Assembly: GCF_006715175.1 (NCBI RefSeq)
Contig: NZ_VFMQ01000001.1
Span: 3,348,001-3,412,000 of the forward strand
Length of the DNA: 64,000 bases
Direction: 5' to 3'
DNA from: Curtobacterium citreum
GTDB lineage: Bacteria > Actinomycetota > Actinomycetes > Actinomycetales > Microbacteriaceae
Shown here: positions 45,294-53,975 of the stretch, piece after piece
How the letters are laid out: each line of letters begins with the position of its first letter
How positions within the stretch are numbered: position 1 is the stretch's first letter
Translations under genes and position numbers: made by a program
Notes under the pieces: model-generated
The model's database searches: none
What the model was told of the DNA's origin: nothing
Seen by the model: the letters and a program-made list of their open reading frames with translations, nothing else

Positions 45294-45890
45294 TCAGCCG
45301 GCGTAGTCGGCGCCGAGCACCACGGTCACGTCGGCGTTCGGGAACGCCGCCGACTGCTGCACCGCGGAGACCCCGAGCGCCTGCGCGACGCCCTGCGCCA
45401 CGGCCGCCTGCGACTCCTGCTGGTAGTACACGATCGTCGCGGTGGTGCCGGTCGTCCCGGCGTCCCCGGTCGAGCGGACCTGCCAGCCGGCGTTCCGCAG
45501 CGCGGTCGAGCCCTTCGCCGCGAGCCCGGTGGTCGATGTGCCGTTCAGGACGACGACGCTCGTCGCACCCTGCTCGGCGGGGGTCGCGGCCGTCGGGGCC
45601 TGGGTCTCGGACGGCGACGGCGTGGCCTCGCCCGAGGGCGCACCGGTCGCCGGGGCCGAGGCGGACGCGGACGACGACGGAGCCGGCGAGGACGTCGTCC
45701 CCGGGAACGAGTAGCTGCCGTTGAGGAGCGCGAGCACGAGCACCCCGATGAGCACGAGCACCCCGGTGGCGAGCGCTGCCCAGGCGAACGCGATCCAGCC
45801 GCGGCCACGACGCCGGGCACCGCGGTGCGCCCCGACCCGGGGGCCGTCGGTGACGTCGTCGAACCGGTCTCGCGGGAATCTCTGGGTCAT
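45294..45890 (-). CDS. LytR C-terminal-domain membrane protein
   Basis: 198 aa. Basic cytoplasmic start, one membrane helix (FAWAALATGVLVLIGVLVLALL), a Ser/Pro/Ala-rich linker of about 45 residues, and the LytR_C domain (SVVVLNGTSTTGLAAKGSTALRNAGW, ATIVYYQQ) to the end. Stand-alone LytR_C proteins are thought to bind cell-wall polymers. ATG overlaps the DUF3263 stop (ATGA), so the two are coupled, a pairing common in Actinobacteria. Confidence 0.87.
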   Translation of the reverse strand: MTQRFPRDRFDDVTDGPRVGAHRGARRRGRGWIAFAWAALATGVLVLIGVLVLALLNGSYSFPGTTSSPAPSSSASASAPATGAPSGEATPSPSETQAPTAATPAEQGATSVVVLNGTSTTGLAAKGSTALRNAGWQVRSTGDAGTTGTTATIVYYQQESQAAVAQGVAQALGVSAVQQSAAFPNADVTVVLGADYAG

Positions 45891-46186
45891 CGTTCCTCTT
45901 CACGGGGATCGGTCGTCGTGCCGGGGGCGACGAAGGAGCGCGCCGCGCGGGCACGGGTGCGGGCGTGCCGGAGCCGCTGCAGTCGCGTCACGAGCTGCGG
46001 GTCGTACGCGAGCGCCGCCGGCAGGTCGATCACGCGGTTCAGCACCTGGTAGTAGCGCGCCGGCGACATGTCGAACTCGACCCGGATCTCCGCTTCCTTC
46101 GTGCGGTCGTGCCGCGCCCGCTCGTGCTCGAAGGCGAGTACGTGCTTGTCGAGCTCGCTGAGCTCGTCGGCGGGGATGGTGGTCAC
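45887..46186 (-). CDS. DUF3263 protein
   Basis: 99 aa from the GTG at 46186. The core LDKHVLAFEHERARHDRTKEA and FDMSPARYYQVLNRVIDLP is a helix-turn-helix-like fold typical of the family, followed by a basic tail TRLQRLRHARTRARAARS. Probably a DNA-binding protein. It is encoded just ahead of the LytR_C gene and may control it, which is inference. Confidence 0.85.
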   Translation of the reverse strand: MTTIPADELSELDKHVLAFEHERARHDRTKEAEIRVEFDMSPARYYQVLNRVIDLPAALAYDPQLVTRLQRLRHARTRARAARSFVAPGTTTDPREEER

Positions 46187-46284
46187 GGCACTTCCGGTCA
46201 CGGTGGGGTAACGGGTCTCGCACATCGTAGGGGTGGCGGGCACGCCGACCCTGGCACGCGCCTGGACTGTCGCGAAGCCCGCGT

Positions 46285-47364
46285 TCAGGCTGCGGGCGCG
46301 CGGAACCACCGCACGCGGACGCCGAACGGGTCGGACACCGCGAGCGCGACGCCGTCGAGCGACAGGGTCGCGAACGCGTCCGGGTCGCCGGGGTCGACGT
46401 CGCCGGGCAGGCTGGCGGCCACCCCGCGCAGGATCCCGGTCCGTTCGAGTGCGACCCAGCGCACGCCGCGCTCGCGGAGCCGGTCGACGACCCGCTGCCG
46501 GTCCGCGCCGGGTACGTAGACGAGCGTCCCGGTCGTCAGGACCACCGGTTCGCAGTCGTCCGGCAGGGCGTCGAGTGCGCGGTCCAGGTCACCGGGCAGG
46601 GTGCCCCGGATCCGGACGGGAGGCACGGCGAGCGTCGCGCGCGCCGCCGCACGCATCAGGGCGGTGCGGTCCGTCGCCTCGGGCGGGACGGCCTCGACCA
46701 GCCGGTCGAACGCGCCGGGCTCGGCCAGGTCGATCGGGTTCGGGTCGAGGGCCACGCGCGCACCGATCCGGATCGGCGTGGCACGCGGCGCGGGCACGGC
46801 ACCGGAGACGGCGACCGTCAGGTGGATCGACGGCTCCGCGACCGCGGTGTGCACCCGCACCCGCTCGTCGCGCACCCCGCCACCGACGTCGCACCCCGTC
46901 ACACCGGGGTGCGACGCGGGTACCGGCGTGCGACCGGACGCACGCTCGGCAGCGGGCACGTGGTCGAGCGTCACGCGGTCCGGGATCGAGCAGAGTCCGG
47001 CGGCGGCACCCGCGTCGACGAGCCCCAGCGGCCGGTCGGTCGCCGCGGCGAGCGCCTGCAGGACGGGGACCACCGGACCGAGGCGACGCGGGTCGTTGGC
47101 CTGCACCGTGGCGGCGGCGAGGGCCGCGACCAGGATGGGGCGTGCCTCCCGGCCGAGCGCGCGCAGCGCACCGGGGTCCGCCGGGTCCGCACCCAGCCGC
47201 CGGGCGACCGCGAAGACCAGCTCGGGCTGCCGCTGCTGCGCCGGCACCGCCTCCAGGAGCGCGACCAGGTCGTCGTCCACCGAGCGTGCCCAGGCCGCGT
47301 ACGACGGCGAGCCCGGGGCGATGCGCTCCGCGTAGGCGGCGTACCGCTCCCGCGTCCCGGTCAC
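46285..47364 (-). CDS. DUF2332 protein
   Basis: 359 aa from the GTG at 47364, which overlaps the acetyltransferase stop (GTGA). Family features are ERYAAYAERIAPGSPSYAAWARS at the start, LVDAGAAAGLCSIPDR in a Rossmann-like position, ALDPNPIDL, and VVLTTGTLVYVPG. The shape suggests an S-adenosylmethionine-dependent enzyme with degenerate motifs, but the family is uncharacterised. The preceding in-frame codons are antisense-frame noise. Confidence 0.8.
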   Translation of the reverse strand: MTGTRERYAAYAERIAPGSPSYAAWARSVDDDLVALLEAVPAQQRQPELVFAVARRLGADPADPGALRALGREARPILVAALAAATVQANDPRRLGPVVPVLQALAAATDRPLGLVDAGAAAGLCSIPDRVTLDHVPAAERASGRTPVPASHPGVTGCDVGGGVRDERVRVHTAVAEPSIHLTVAVSGAVPAPRATPIRIGARVALDPNPIDLAEPGAFDRLVEAVPPEATDRTALMRAAARATLAVPPVRIRGTLPGDLDRALDALPDDCEPVVLTTGTLVYVPGADRQRVVDRLRERGVRWVALERTGILRGVAASLPGDVDPGDPDAFATLSLDGVALAVSDPFGVRVRWFRAPAA

Positions 47365-47828
47365 GGTCGGTACATGCCGACGTGGCGGATGCCGGCCTCG
47401 TCGTACGGGGTGCCGAAGCGGGCGAACCCGTGCCGCTCGTACAGCCCGGCCACGTACTCCTGCGCGTGCAGCACGAACGGCTCGTCGCCGTGGGCGGCGA
47501 GCACCGCGCCGACCAGCCGGTCGGCGACCCCCTGCCCGCGGTAGTCCGGGTGCGTCGCGACCCGACCGACAACCCACGCCGGTGCTGCGGCGCCGTCGGG
47601 GTGCGGCTCCCCCGCGGCCGGTCGGACGAGCCGGAGGTACCCGACCGGATCGTCGTCCGCTCCGAACCACCAGTGCTCGGTGTCCGGGTGGCGGTCGCGG
47701 CCGTCGAAGTCCTCTGCCGTGACCCGCTGTTCGAGCGCGAACACGCGGTTCCGGAGGACGACGATGCCGTACAGTTCGTCCGTCGTCAGACAGTCCCAGC
47801 GGGCGTGGCGCACGGAATGCTCGGACAT
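47361..47828 (-). CDS. GNAT acetyltransferase (ElaA-like)
   Basis: 155 aa. ElaA-type start YGIVVLRNRVFALEQ, GYLRLVRP strand and the acetyl-CoA loop VGRVATHPDYRGQGVADRLV (motif A with RGQGVA), ending in ARFGTPYDEAGIRHVGMYR. Substrate unknown. ATG at 47828 is chosen because the frame upstream lacks family likeness. Divergent from msrB by 62 bases. Confidence 0.88.
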   Translation of the reverse strand: MSEHSVRHARWDCLTTDELYGIVVLRNRVFALEQRVTAEDFDGRDRHPDTEHWWFGADDDPVGYLRLVRPAAGEPHPDGAAAPAWVVGRVATHPDYRGQGVADRLVGAVLAAHGDEPFVLHAQEYVAGLYERHGFARFGTPYDEAGIRHVGMYRP

Positions 47829-47890
47829 CGTGGCGAGTTTACTGAGGTGGCCGGGCAGCACGTCGACCCGGCCGGAAGCAGGAGGAACAC

Positions 47891-48292
47891 ATGACGTACA
47901 ACGTCGACAAGTCCGACGCCCAGTGGCGCGAGGAGCTCTCTCCGGACCAGTACGCCGTCCTCCGGCAGGCCGGGACCGAGCGCCCGTGGACCGGTGAGCT
48001 GCTCGACGAGGAGCGCGCCGGCGTCTACACGTGTGCGGCCTGCGGAGCGGAGCTGTTCAAGAGCGGCACGAAGTTCGACTCCGGCTGCGGCTGGCCGTCG
48101 TTCTACGAGTCGGTGCGCCCCGAGGCCGTCCAGCTCATCGAGGACAAGTCCCTCGGCATGGTCCGCACCGAGGTCCGCTGCGCGAACTGCGGGGGCCACC
48201 TGGGGCACGTCTTCCCGGACGGCTTCGGCACCCCGACCGGCGACCGCTACTGCATGAACTCGATCTCGCTGAACTTCGAGGCCGCGGAGTGA
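47891..48292 (+). CDS. msrB: Peptide-methionine (R)-S-oxide reductase
   Basis: 133 aa. Zinc site CxxC in YTCAACGAELF and VRCANCGGHLGHVF, substrate pocket GCGWPSFYE, catalytic Cys in DRYCMNSISLNF. All residues for the thiol-dependent repair of methionine-R-sulfoxide are present; the GCGWPS Cys could serve as resolving residue. GCAGGAGGAAC precedes the ATG. Confidence 0.97.
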   Translation: MTYNVDKSDAQWREELSPDQYAVLRQAGTERPWTGELLDEERAGVYTCAACGAELFKSGTKFDSGCGWPSFYESVRPEAVQLIEDKSLGMVRTEVRCANCGGHLGHVFPDGFGTPTGDRYCMNSISLNFEAAE

Positions 48293-48297
48293 CCCCC

Positions 48298-48324
48298 GAC
48301 GCGCCCCGGTAGAGTGGGCGCGTC
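48298..48324. terminator. msrB terminator
   Basis: GACGCGCCC (48298-48306) pairs with GGGCGCGTC (48316-48324), five bases after the stop region and directly before tRNA-Thr. TAGAGT inside its loop (48310-48315) may be the tRNA's -10 box. Confidence 0.6.
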
Positions 48325-48325
48325 A

Positions 48326-48401
48326 GCCGGCATGGCGCAATTGGTAGCGCACCGTACTTGTAATACGGGGGTTGCGGGTTCGAGTCCCGCTGCCGGCCCC
48401 A
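48326..48401 (+). tRNA. tRNA-Thr (TGT)
   Basis: 76 bases including CCA. Acceptor GCCGGCA/TGCCGGC, D-arm GCGC...GCGC, anticodon loop CTTGTAA (TGT), T-loop TTCGAGT. The last A of CCA is also the first base of the next gene's ATG. Confidence 0.96.
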
Positions 48402-49903
48402 TGATCGCAACGGCCACCGCACCCGCTCCGATGCGGCCCCGACGACGACCGTCGCGGTGGCTCCCCCTGGCGACGGCGCCGTGGACCCGCTGGAGCGTCT
48501 TCGCCGTCGTGGCGCTGTGGGCGGTGTACCAGGACCTGTGGCGGCTCGGCGAGGGCAACGTCCAGACCGACGAACCGGCCTACCAGCAGCCCGGCTGGGG
48601 CTACCTGCACGGCGACTTCAGCGAGAACCGGCAGCACCCGCCGACCGCGAAGTACCTGATGGGCCTGTCGCAGCTGGTGTTCGGCGAGGGCGTCACGTCG
48701 GCGCGGATCGCGGTCGCCGTCCTCGGACTCCTGACCGGTCTCGTGCTGTTCGTGTGGCTGCGGCGCGACGTCGGGTGGTGGACGGGACTGCTCGCCGCGG
48801 CGCTCTGGTGGCTGCCGCCGCACGGGATCCTCGACGACCCGAGTCGCATCGACCGTCTGGCACTCCTCGACGGTCCGATGGTGGCGTTCGGCGTCGTGGC
48901 GATGTGGTGCGGCTGGCGGTGGGCGACCGGTGGCCGCTGGTGGTGGGTGCTCGTCGCCGGGCTGGCCGCGGGGCTCTCCGTGACGTCCAAGGAGATCGGC
49001 GTCCTGCTCGTGCCGGCGTTCCTGCTCCTCCCCGTGCTCTTCCGTCGCTGGTGGGCGCTGCTCTGGGGCGGTGCGCTGTTCCTGGCCGGGTTCGCGGCCA
49101 CGGTCGTGGTGCCGTACCTGCCGTTCGGGGTCGTCTCGACGATCACCGAGATGATCGCCTTCCAGCGGCAGCACGCCGTCGACGGGCACCTGGTCGAGGT
49201 CGCCGGCATCATCACGCGGCACTCTCCGTGGTGGGCGAACCTCTGGTACATGTGGCAGGGCACCGGCACCGTCGTGTGCACGGTCCTCGGCGTCGGGGTC
49301 CTCGCCGCCCTGGTGCTCCGCCCGTCCCGGCTGGTCCTCTGGGTCGCCCTCGCGGCCGTCCCCTTCGTGGTGTTCTTCCTGGCGGTCAGCGACGTGGCGC
49401 TCGGCGAGTACTACATCGCCTGGGTCCCCATGGTGGTCGTGCTCGCAGCGATCGGCATCGGCCGACTCGGCACCCTGCGCGGCCCGACCTGGTGGCGCGT
49501 GGCCGGCCTCGTCGTCGCCCTGGCGCTCGTGTCCGCAGCCGGGTTCTCGTCCGTCCGGCTGTCGATCGCGACCTGGACCATGCACCCGACGGGCATCGGC
49601 CGGCTGCCGGAGGTGCTCGCGCAGACCCCCCGCGAGGACGCCTTCGTGCTCGCCCAACGGCAGTCGCCGTCCTCGGTCGCCGCGTTCGTCGGGCACGACC
49701 AGACGCGCGACCCGGCGGCCGGACCGTTCGACCTGGTCGTCATCGGGCAGGACCCGCGGTACGGGCTCGACCCGGCCCTCCCGGCGTTCGCGGCGGCGCA
49801 CCCCGACCTGGTCCGGGTCGTGCACCTGGACGACGTCGAGGTGCTCGTTCCCGACGGACGCCTGCAGCTGACCCCGGGAGGGTGGCAGGTGGTCCCGCGC
49901 TGA
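48401..49903 (+). CDS. GT39-type membrane glycosyltransferase (ArnT/PMT superfamily)
   Basis: 500 aa. Eleven or so membrane helices after a basic N-terminus, with the catalytic acidic motif in the first outer loop as QTDEPAYQQPGWGY (Asp-Glu), and DDPSRIDRLALLDGP in the second. It transfers a sugar from a polyprenyl-phosphate donor to a wall or membrane acceptor; the closest group are dolichyl-phosphate-mannose-type enzymes. Start at 48401 overlaps the tRNA end by one base; the ATG at 48431 (before a basic RPRRRPSRW) is the alternative and avoids the overlap. Confidence 0.85.
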   Translation: MIATATAPAPMRPRRRPSRWLPLATAPWTRWSVFAVVALWAVYQDLWRLGEGNVQTDEPAYQQPGWGYLHGDFSENRQHPPTAKYLMGLSQLVFGEGVTSARIAVAVLGLLTGLVLFVWLRRDVGWWTGLLAAALWWLPPHGILDDPSRIDRLALLDGPMVAFGVVAMWCGWRWATGGRWWWVLVAGLAAGLSVTSKEIGVLLVPAFLLLPVLFRRWWALLWGGALFLAGFAATVVVPYLPFGVVSTITEMIAFQRQHAVDGHLVEVAGIITRHSPWWANLWYMWQGTGTVVCTVLGVGVLAALVLRPSRLVLWVALAAVPFVVFFLAVSDVALGEYYIAWVPMVVVLAAIGIGRLGTLRGPTWWRVAGLVVALALVSAAGFSSVRLSIATWTMHPTGIGRLPEVLAQTPREDAFVLAQRQSPSSVAAFVGHDQTRDPAAGPFDLVVIGQDPRYGLDPALPAFAAAHPDLVRVVHLDDVEVLVPDGRLQLTPGGWQVVPR

Positions 49904-49925
49904 CCGAGCGACACCGGTGGACGGC

Positions 49926-49957
49926 GAGAGCCCGAGCGACGGATCGCTCGGGCTCTC
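49926..49957. terminator. Terminator after the glycosyltransferase gene
   Basis: GAGAGCCCGAGCGA (49926-49939) pairs perfectly with 49944-49957, CGGA loop, 23 bases after the stop. The remaining 180 bases up to the next gene show nothing. Confidence 0.8.
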
Positions 49958-50139
49958 GGCGCGTGGAACGCGGATCAGGGGGCGTTCCGGGCGCTCGACG
50001 CGGTAACCAGCCGGCCGTGTGTCGAGGATGACACCAGAACGGGGGACGTGTCCACAGATCGGTGACTCTTCGCGGCTTCCCGCACGGATGTGCAGGATCC
50101 GGCCGCCTCGACTGCGTTCCCGCAGGCAGCCGCCCGGGG

Positions 50140-51171
50140 TCAGCGGCCGCCGGTGATGCGACGCTCGCGCTGCGCCACGCCCGCCGTGCCGTACGGGTAG
50201 TCGTCGATCCGCGGGGCGCTCGCGTCGGTGAGCGTCCGGAGCTCGTCGTCCGTCAGCACGAGGTCGGCGGCACCGAGGTTGTCCTCGAGCTGTGACACCG
50301 TCCGGGCGCCGAGGATGACGCTCGTCACCGCCGGACGGGCGAGCAGCCACGCGAGGGCGACCTGCGACCTCGAGGCCCCGTGCGCATCGGCCACGGCGGA
50401 CACTGCGTCGAGGACCTGCCACGTGCGCTCGTCGCCGTTCCGGGCCTCCCACGCCTCCATGCCGCGCTGCGGGTTCTCGCCGAGCCGGGTCGCGCCGGTG
50501 GGGGCCTCGTCGCGCTGGTACTTGCCGGAGAGCCAGCCGCCGGCCAGGGGCGACCACGGGAGCAGGCCGATGCCGGCGTCCAGGCACGCGGGGACGACCT
50601 CGTGCTCGATGTCGCGGACGAGCAGGTTGTACTGCGGCTGCAGGGTCACCGGCGGGGCCCAGCCGTGCGCCTTCGCCTCGTAGACGGCCTTCGTCACCTG
50701 GTAGCCGAGGTAGTTCGAGAAGCCGTACGTGCCGATCTTGCCCGCGGAGACGGCGTCGTCGAGGAAGCGCAGGGTCTCCTCGATCGGGGTGAGGGCGTCC
50801 CACGCGTGCATCTGGTACAGGTCGATGTGCTCGACGCCGAGTCGCTCGAGCGAGGCGTCGAGGGCGACCCGGAGGTGCCGACGGGACAGGCCGAGGTCGT
50901 TCGGGCCGTCGCCCTGCGGGAAGCGCCCCTTGGTGGCGAGGACGACCTGCTGCGCCTCGGTCGGGTGCGCGGCGAGCCAGCGGCCGATGATGCGCTCCGA
51001 CTCGTTGCCGGAGTACACGTCCGCGGTGTCGACGAGCGTGCCGCCCGCGGCGACGAACGTGTCGAGGATCTGGTGCGAGGTGGGTTCGTCGGCTTCGCTG
51101 CCGAACGTCATGGTGCCGAGGGTCAGCGTCGACACCGATGTCCCGCTGTTGCCGAGGAGTCTGTAGTCCAT
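50140..51171 (-). CDS. Aldo/keto reductase
   Basis: 343-aa AKR (YghZ/AKR11-13 like). Tetrad in DTADVYSGNES (Asp, Tyr), VVLATKGRF (Lys) and DLYQMHAWD (His); NAD(P) end segment SVILGARTVSQLEDNLGA. Second AKR of the window but clearly different from the fucose one: the YRLLGNSGTSVSTLTLGTMTFGSEA start is that of general-purpose members. Substrate unknown. ATG; not in an obvious operon, since the hydrolase gene upstream ends 148 bases earlier on the same strand. Confidence 0.9.
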   Translation of the reverse strand: MDYRLLGNSGTSVSTLTLGTMTFGSEADEPTSHQILDTFVAAGGTLVDTADVYSGNESERIIGRWLAAHPTEAQQVVLATKGRFPQGDGPNDLGLSRRHLRVALDASLERLGVEHIDLYQMHAWDALTPIEETLRFLDDAVSAGKIGTYGFSNYLGYQVTKAVYEAKAHGWAPPVTLQPQYNLLVRDIEHEVVPACLDAGIGLLPWSPLAGGWLSGKYQRDEAPTGATRLGENPQRGMEAWEARNGDERTWQVLDAVSAVADAHGASRSQVALAWLLARPAVTSVILGARTVSQLEDNLGAADLVLTDDELRTLTDASAPRIDDYPYGTAGVAQRERRITGGR

Positions 51172-51263
51172 GGCCGGGACGCTACGCGCGGGCGTCTGCG
51201 TCAGCGAGGACCCACGAGTACCTGTCAGCGCCCGTCGGACACCGCGGCGTCCACGGAAGCGCC

Positions 51264-51387
51264 GAGGAACGCGATCGCCGCGTCGCGGAAGGCCCGCGAC
51301 GTCGTGGCGCCGAGCGAGGTCACTGCGTGGTTCCGCCCCCGAGGAACGCGATCGCCCGCTCGCGGAACGCCCGCGACGTCGGGGCGT
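51264..51387. repeat. Duplicated 3' end of the alpha/beta-hydrolase gene
   Basis: The 46 or so bases starting GAGGAACGCGATCGCC at 51264 recur at 51341 with few changes, a period of 77 bases. The right-hand copy encodes the hydrolase end (TSRAFRERAIAFLG); the left-hand copy, out of frame and beyond the stop, still encodes TSRAFRDAAIAFLG in another frame. Confidence 0.75.
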
Positions 51388-52111
51388 TGAAGTGGTTGCG
51401 CCCCGGGATCTCGAAGAAGTCCGCGTCCGGTGCCGCCGCCGCGAGCCGCACCGCGCTGTCCTTGATCCCGTCCTCGCTGCCCGCGGCCATCAGGATCGGC
51501 TGTGCGGGGGCGTTCTCGGGCGTCGGCTCGATGCTGTCCCGCATCCCCTCGACCATCGCGACGAGGGCCCGCAGGTCGTTCCCCTCCACCCCGGAGGCCA
51601 TCTGCAGGTACCCGTTCGTGACGCGGTCCTCGATGGGGGTCCCGTCGACGATGTACGCCTTCGCCTGGTCGACGGCCACCCGGCGCATCGGGTCGGCGTC
51701 CGGGATGCCGCCGAAGACGGCGCGGGTCACGCGGTCCGGGATCCGCTCGGCGGTGTGCCAGCCGACGCGCGCGCCGAGCGAGTACCCGAGGTAGGCGACG
51801 TCGGACAGCAGGTAGGTGTCGATGACCGCGGTGACGTCCGCCACGAGCAGGTCCATCGAGTACGCGGACGGATCGTGCGGCTTCGACGATGCTCCGTGGC
51901 CGCGCTGGTCGAGCGCGACGACCCGGTAGCCGGCGCGGACGAGGTCGCGGGTCCAACCGGAGGCGTGCCAGTTGAGCACCGCGCTCGACGCGAAGCCGTG
52001 CACCGCGACGACGACGGGGGCGTCCGGGTCGCCGAAGTCGTAGGTGGCGAGCTTCAGCCCGTCCGGGGACATCACGGCACGTGGTCGGGGCGCTTCGGGG
52101 ACGAGTGACAT
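51320..52111 (-). CDS. Alpha/beta hydrolase
   Basis: 263 aa. Oxyanion segment VAVHGFASSAVLNWH, DQRGHGASS, nucleophile elbow as LGYSLGARVGWH (Ser), acid in GSEDGIKD and His in PGRNHFNAP. A general hydrolase of haloperoxidase/esterase type; substrate not inferable. ATG at 52111, divergent from the epimerase gene with only 22 bases between starts. Its 3' end is duplicated downstream (see 51264-51387). Confidence 0.9.
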   Translation of the reverse strand: MSLVPEAPRPRAVMSPDGLKLATYDFGDPDAPVVVAVHGFASSAVLNWHASGWTRDLVRAGYRVVALDQRGHGASSKPHDPSAYSMDLLVADVTAVIDTYLLSDVAYLGYSLGARVGWHTAERIPDRVTRAVFGGIPDADPMRRVAVDQAKAYIVDGTPIEDRVTNGYLQMASGVEGNDLRALVAMVEGMRDSIEPTPENAPAQPILMAAGSEDGIKDSAVRLAAAAPDADFFEIPGRNHFNAPTSRAFRERAIAFLGGGTTQ

Positions 52112-52133
52112 GGCGCGACCAGGCTACCGGGGC

Positions 52134-52916
52134 ATGGTGGTCGACATGGACGGCTACGGCGGCGATCAGGTCCGGGCGGCGGAGCGGCCGCACCTCGAGG
52201 CGGGCGAGCCCCTCATGCAGCGGGCGGCCGACGGCCTCGCCCGGGTCGTGGGCGACCTGCTCGACGACCCCGCGGTCCGTCCGCAGGACGGGCCCGGTTC
52301 GGTGCTGGTCCTCGCCGGCAGCGGCGACAACGGCGGTGACGCCCTGTTCGCGGCGGCGCGGCTGGCGTCGGCCGGGAGGCACGTGGCGGTCGTGCGCGTC
52401 GGCCGACGTGTGCACGAGGCGGGCCTGGCAGCCGCGCTGGGAGCCGGGGCGCGCCTCCTGGCCGGTCCGACCCCGCCCCGTGGCGGGGTCGCGGCCGCCG
52501 GCGCTGCCGACGTGTTGCGGGCGGCGGTCGTGTCGGACGGCGAGCGGCTCGCGGCGCTGACCGCGGAGGCCGCGGAGCGGGCCGACCTGCTGCTCGACGG
52601 CGTCCTCGGCATCGGGGTGCGGGGCGCCACCGCGCTGCGTTCCCCCGCCCGCGAGGTCGTCGACGCGGTCCGGGAGCTCGCCCGCGACCAGCGCGCACCG
52701 TACGTCGTCGCCGTCGACGTGCCGAGCGGCATCGACGTCGACACGGGCGGCGTGGCCGACGACCACGTGCTGCACGCGGACGTGACGGTGACGTTCGGCG
52801 CGGTGAAGGCGGGGCTCCTGCGGGGGCCCGGTGCCACCCTCGCCGGGCGCATCGAGCTCGTGGACGTCGGCATCGGTGACGAGCTCGCGGCCGTGGAGCC
52901 CCTCGTCCGGACCTGA
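52134..52916 (+). CDS. nnrE: NAD(P)H-hydrate epimerase
   Basis: 260 aa from the ATG at 52134; the ATG at 52146 (MDGYGGDQVRAAE) fits the family start as well. YjeF_N domain only: the EAGEPLMQRAADGLA helix, the GSGDNGGDALFAAARLASAG phosphate loop, LLDGVLGIGVRG and VDVPSGIDVDTGG with the catalytic Asp. It epimerises damaged NAD(P)HX so the dehydratase can repair it. The C-terminal dehydratase domain found in fused NnrDE proteins is absent, so NnrD must be elsewhere. Confidence 0.9.
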   Translation: MVVDMDGYGGDQVRAAERPHLEAGEPLMQRAADGLARVVGDLLDDPAVRPQDGPGSVLVLAGSGDNGGDALFAAARLASAGRHVAVVRVGRRVHEAGLAAALGAGARLLAGPTPPRGGVAAAGAADVLRAAVVSDGERLAALTAEAAERADLLLDGVLGIGVRGATALRSPAREVVDAVRELARDQRAPYVVAVDVPSGIDVDTGGVADDHVLHADVTVTFGAVKAGLLRGPGATLAGRIELVDVGIGDELAAVEPLVRT

Positions 52917-52970
52917 CCGCCCCGGACCCCGGCCCGGGACCGGGACCGGGACCGGGACGGTGTCGCCGGG

Positions 52971-53924
52971 TCAGTGCCCGCCGGCGTCCACCCCGTCGAC
53001 GACGTCCGGTCGCGCCTCGAGCCAGGTGTCGACGAAGTGCCGGTAGTTCGCCGCGATCAGCCGCTCGGCGCCCTCGTGGTCGAGGCCCTCGTGCACGACG
53101 TCGTCGAGCGCGTCCTCCCAGTTGCTCCGGCCGATCGCGAACCCGACGAACCCGTCCACCGGGGCCGCCGTCCGGAGCCAGTGGTCGAGCTGCTCCTCCG
53201 GGGCGTCCCGGCCGAGCACGATGCACTGCACGCCGTCCCGGCCACCCGCGCGGACGGCCTCGACCACGCGTCGGGCGTCCTCGGAGCGGTCGAGCCCCTC
53301 GAGCTTCCACACGTCCGGCTCGACTCCGTGCTCCTGCAGGTAGCCGACGACCTCGACGACGAGCCCGGGGCGGACGTCGCGGTCGTAGTCCGTCCCGCCG
53401 TCCTGCTGCTGCTCGTCCGTCGCGGGGACGAGGAGCTCGACGAGGAACGGCCGCCCGGCGTCGTGCAGGGTGCGGGACACCGCCGCGAGCCGCTCGGCCT
53501 GTGCGGCGCGCTCGTCGGCGTCGAAACCGGGGTTGTCGCGGACGAGCACCTTCACGAAGTCCGGGTCGAACGCGTCGACGTGCGCGACCCAGTCGTCGCC
53601 GTACTCCAGCTCGAACCACTCCCGGCCCGACCGCTCGACCGGCATCGCGAGCACCAGCCCGGCCTCCTTGACCAGCCGTGCGACGTCGGCGCCGTAGCGC
53701 TCGTCGACGAGGACGCCCGTGCGTGCCCGGGACGCGCCGGCGGCCAGCGCCGCGAGCACACCGCGGTAGACGAGCTGCTTGCCGGCGCGGACCCGCTCGG
53801 CGTCGGCCTCGTCGGCCGGCTCACCGGAGTCGTCGCCGTAGGTGTGCTCCAGCAGCGAGGACCGCTGGTCCATCGCGAAGAGGAAGAGGGGGTGCTGTTC
53901 GTCGAGGTCGGCCATGCCGGCCAT
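52971..53924 (-). CDS. DUF2090 (IolC C-terminal-like) aldolase-fold protein
   Basis: 317 aa. Family markers are HPLFLFAMDQRSS, GVLVDERYGADVARL, EYGDDWVAHVDAFDPDFVKVLVR, KLEGLDRSEDARRVVEAVR, VLGRDAPEEQLDHWL and GFAIGRSNWEDAL. The same domain forms the C-terminal half of some 5-dehydro-2-deoxygluconokinases, where it acts as 2-deoxy-5-keto-gluconate-6-phosphate aldolase; a stand-alone sugar-phosphate aldolase is therefore plausible. No inositol genes are adjacent. ATG at 53924 or 53915. Confidence 0.82.
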   Translation of the reverse strand: MAGMADLDEQHPLFLFAMDQRSSLLEHTYGDDSGEPADEADAERVRAGKQLVYRGVLAALAAGASRARTGVLVDERYGADVARLVKEAGLVLAMPVERSGREWFELEYGDDWVAHVDAFDPDFVKVLVRDNPGFDADERAAQAERLAAVSRTLHDAGRPFLVELLVPATDEQQQDGGTDYDRDVRPGLVVEVVGYLQEHGVEPDVWKLEGLDRSEDARRVVEAVRAGGRDGVQCIVLGRDAPEEQLDHWLRTAAPVDGFVGFAIGRSNWEDALDDVVHEGLDHEGAERLIAANYRHFVDTWLEARPDVVDGVDAGGH

Positions 53925-53962
53925 GTTCCTCGCCGTCCCTCCGCGCCGACCCGGCGAGCGGG

Positions 53963-53968
53963 TACGTT
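53963..53968 (+). promoter_or_regulatory. Candidate -10 box of the metallopeptidase gene (leaderless)
   Basis: TACGTT ends seven bases before the ATG at 53976. Confidence 0.35.
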
Positions 53969-53975
53969 CTGGCGC

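Noticed and set aside
46617..46630. Further copy of the GGAGGC hairpin
   Set aside because: Only one arm is present, within the DUF2332 coding sequence, where it encodes VPPVR; the same holds for the matches at 37023 and 52374.
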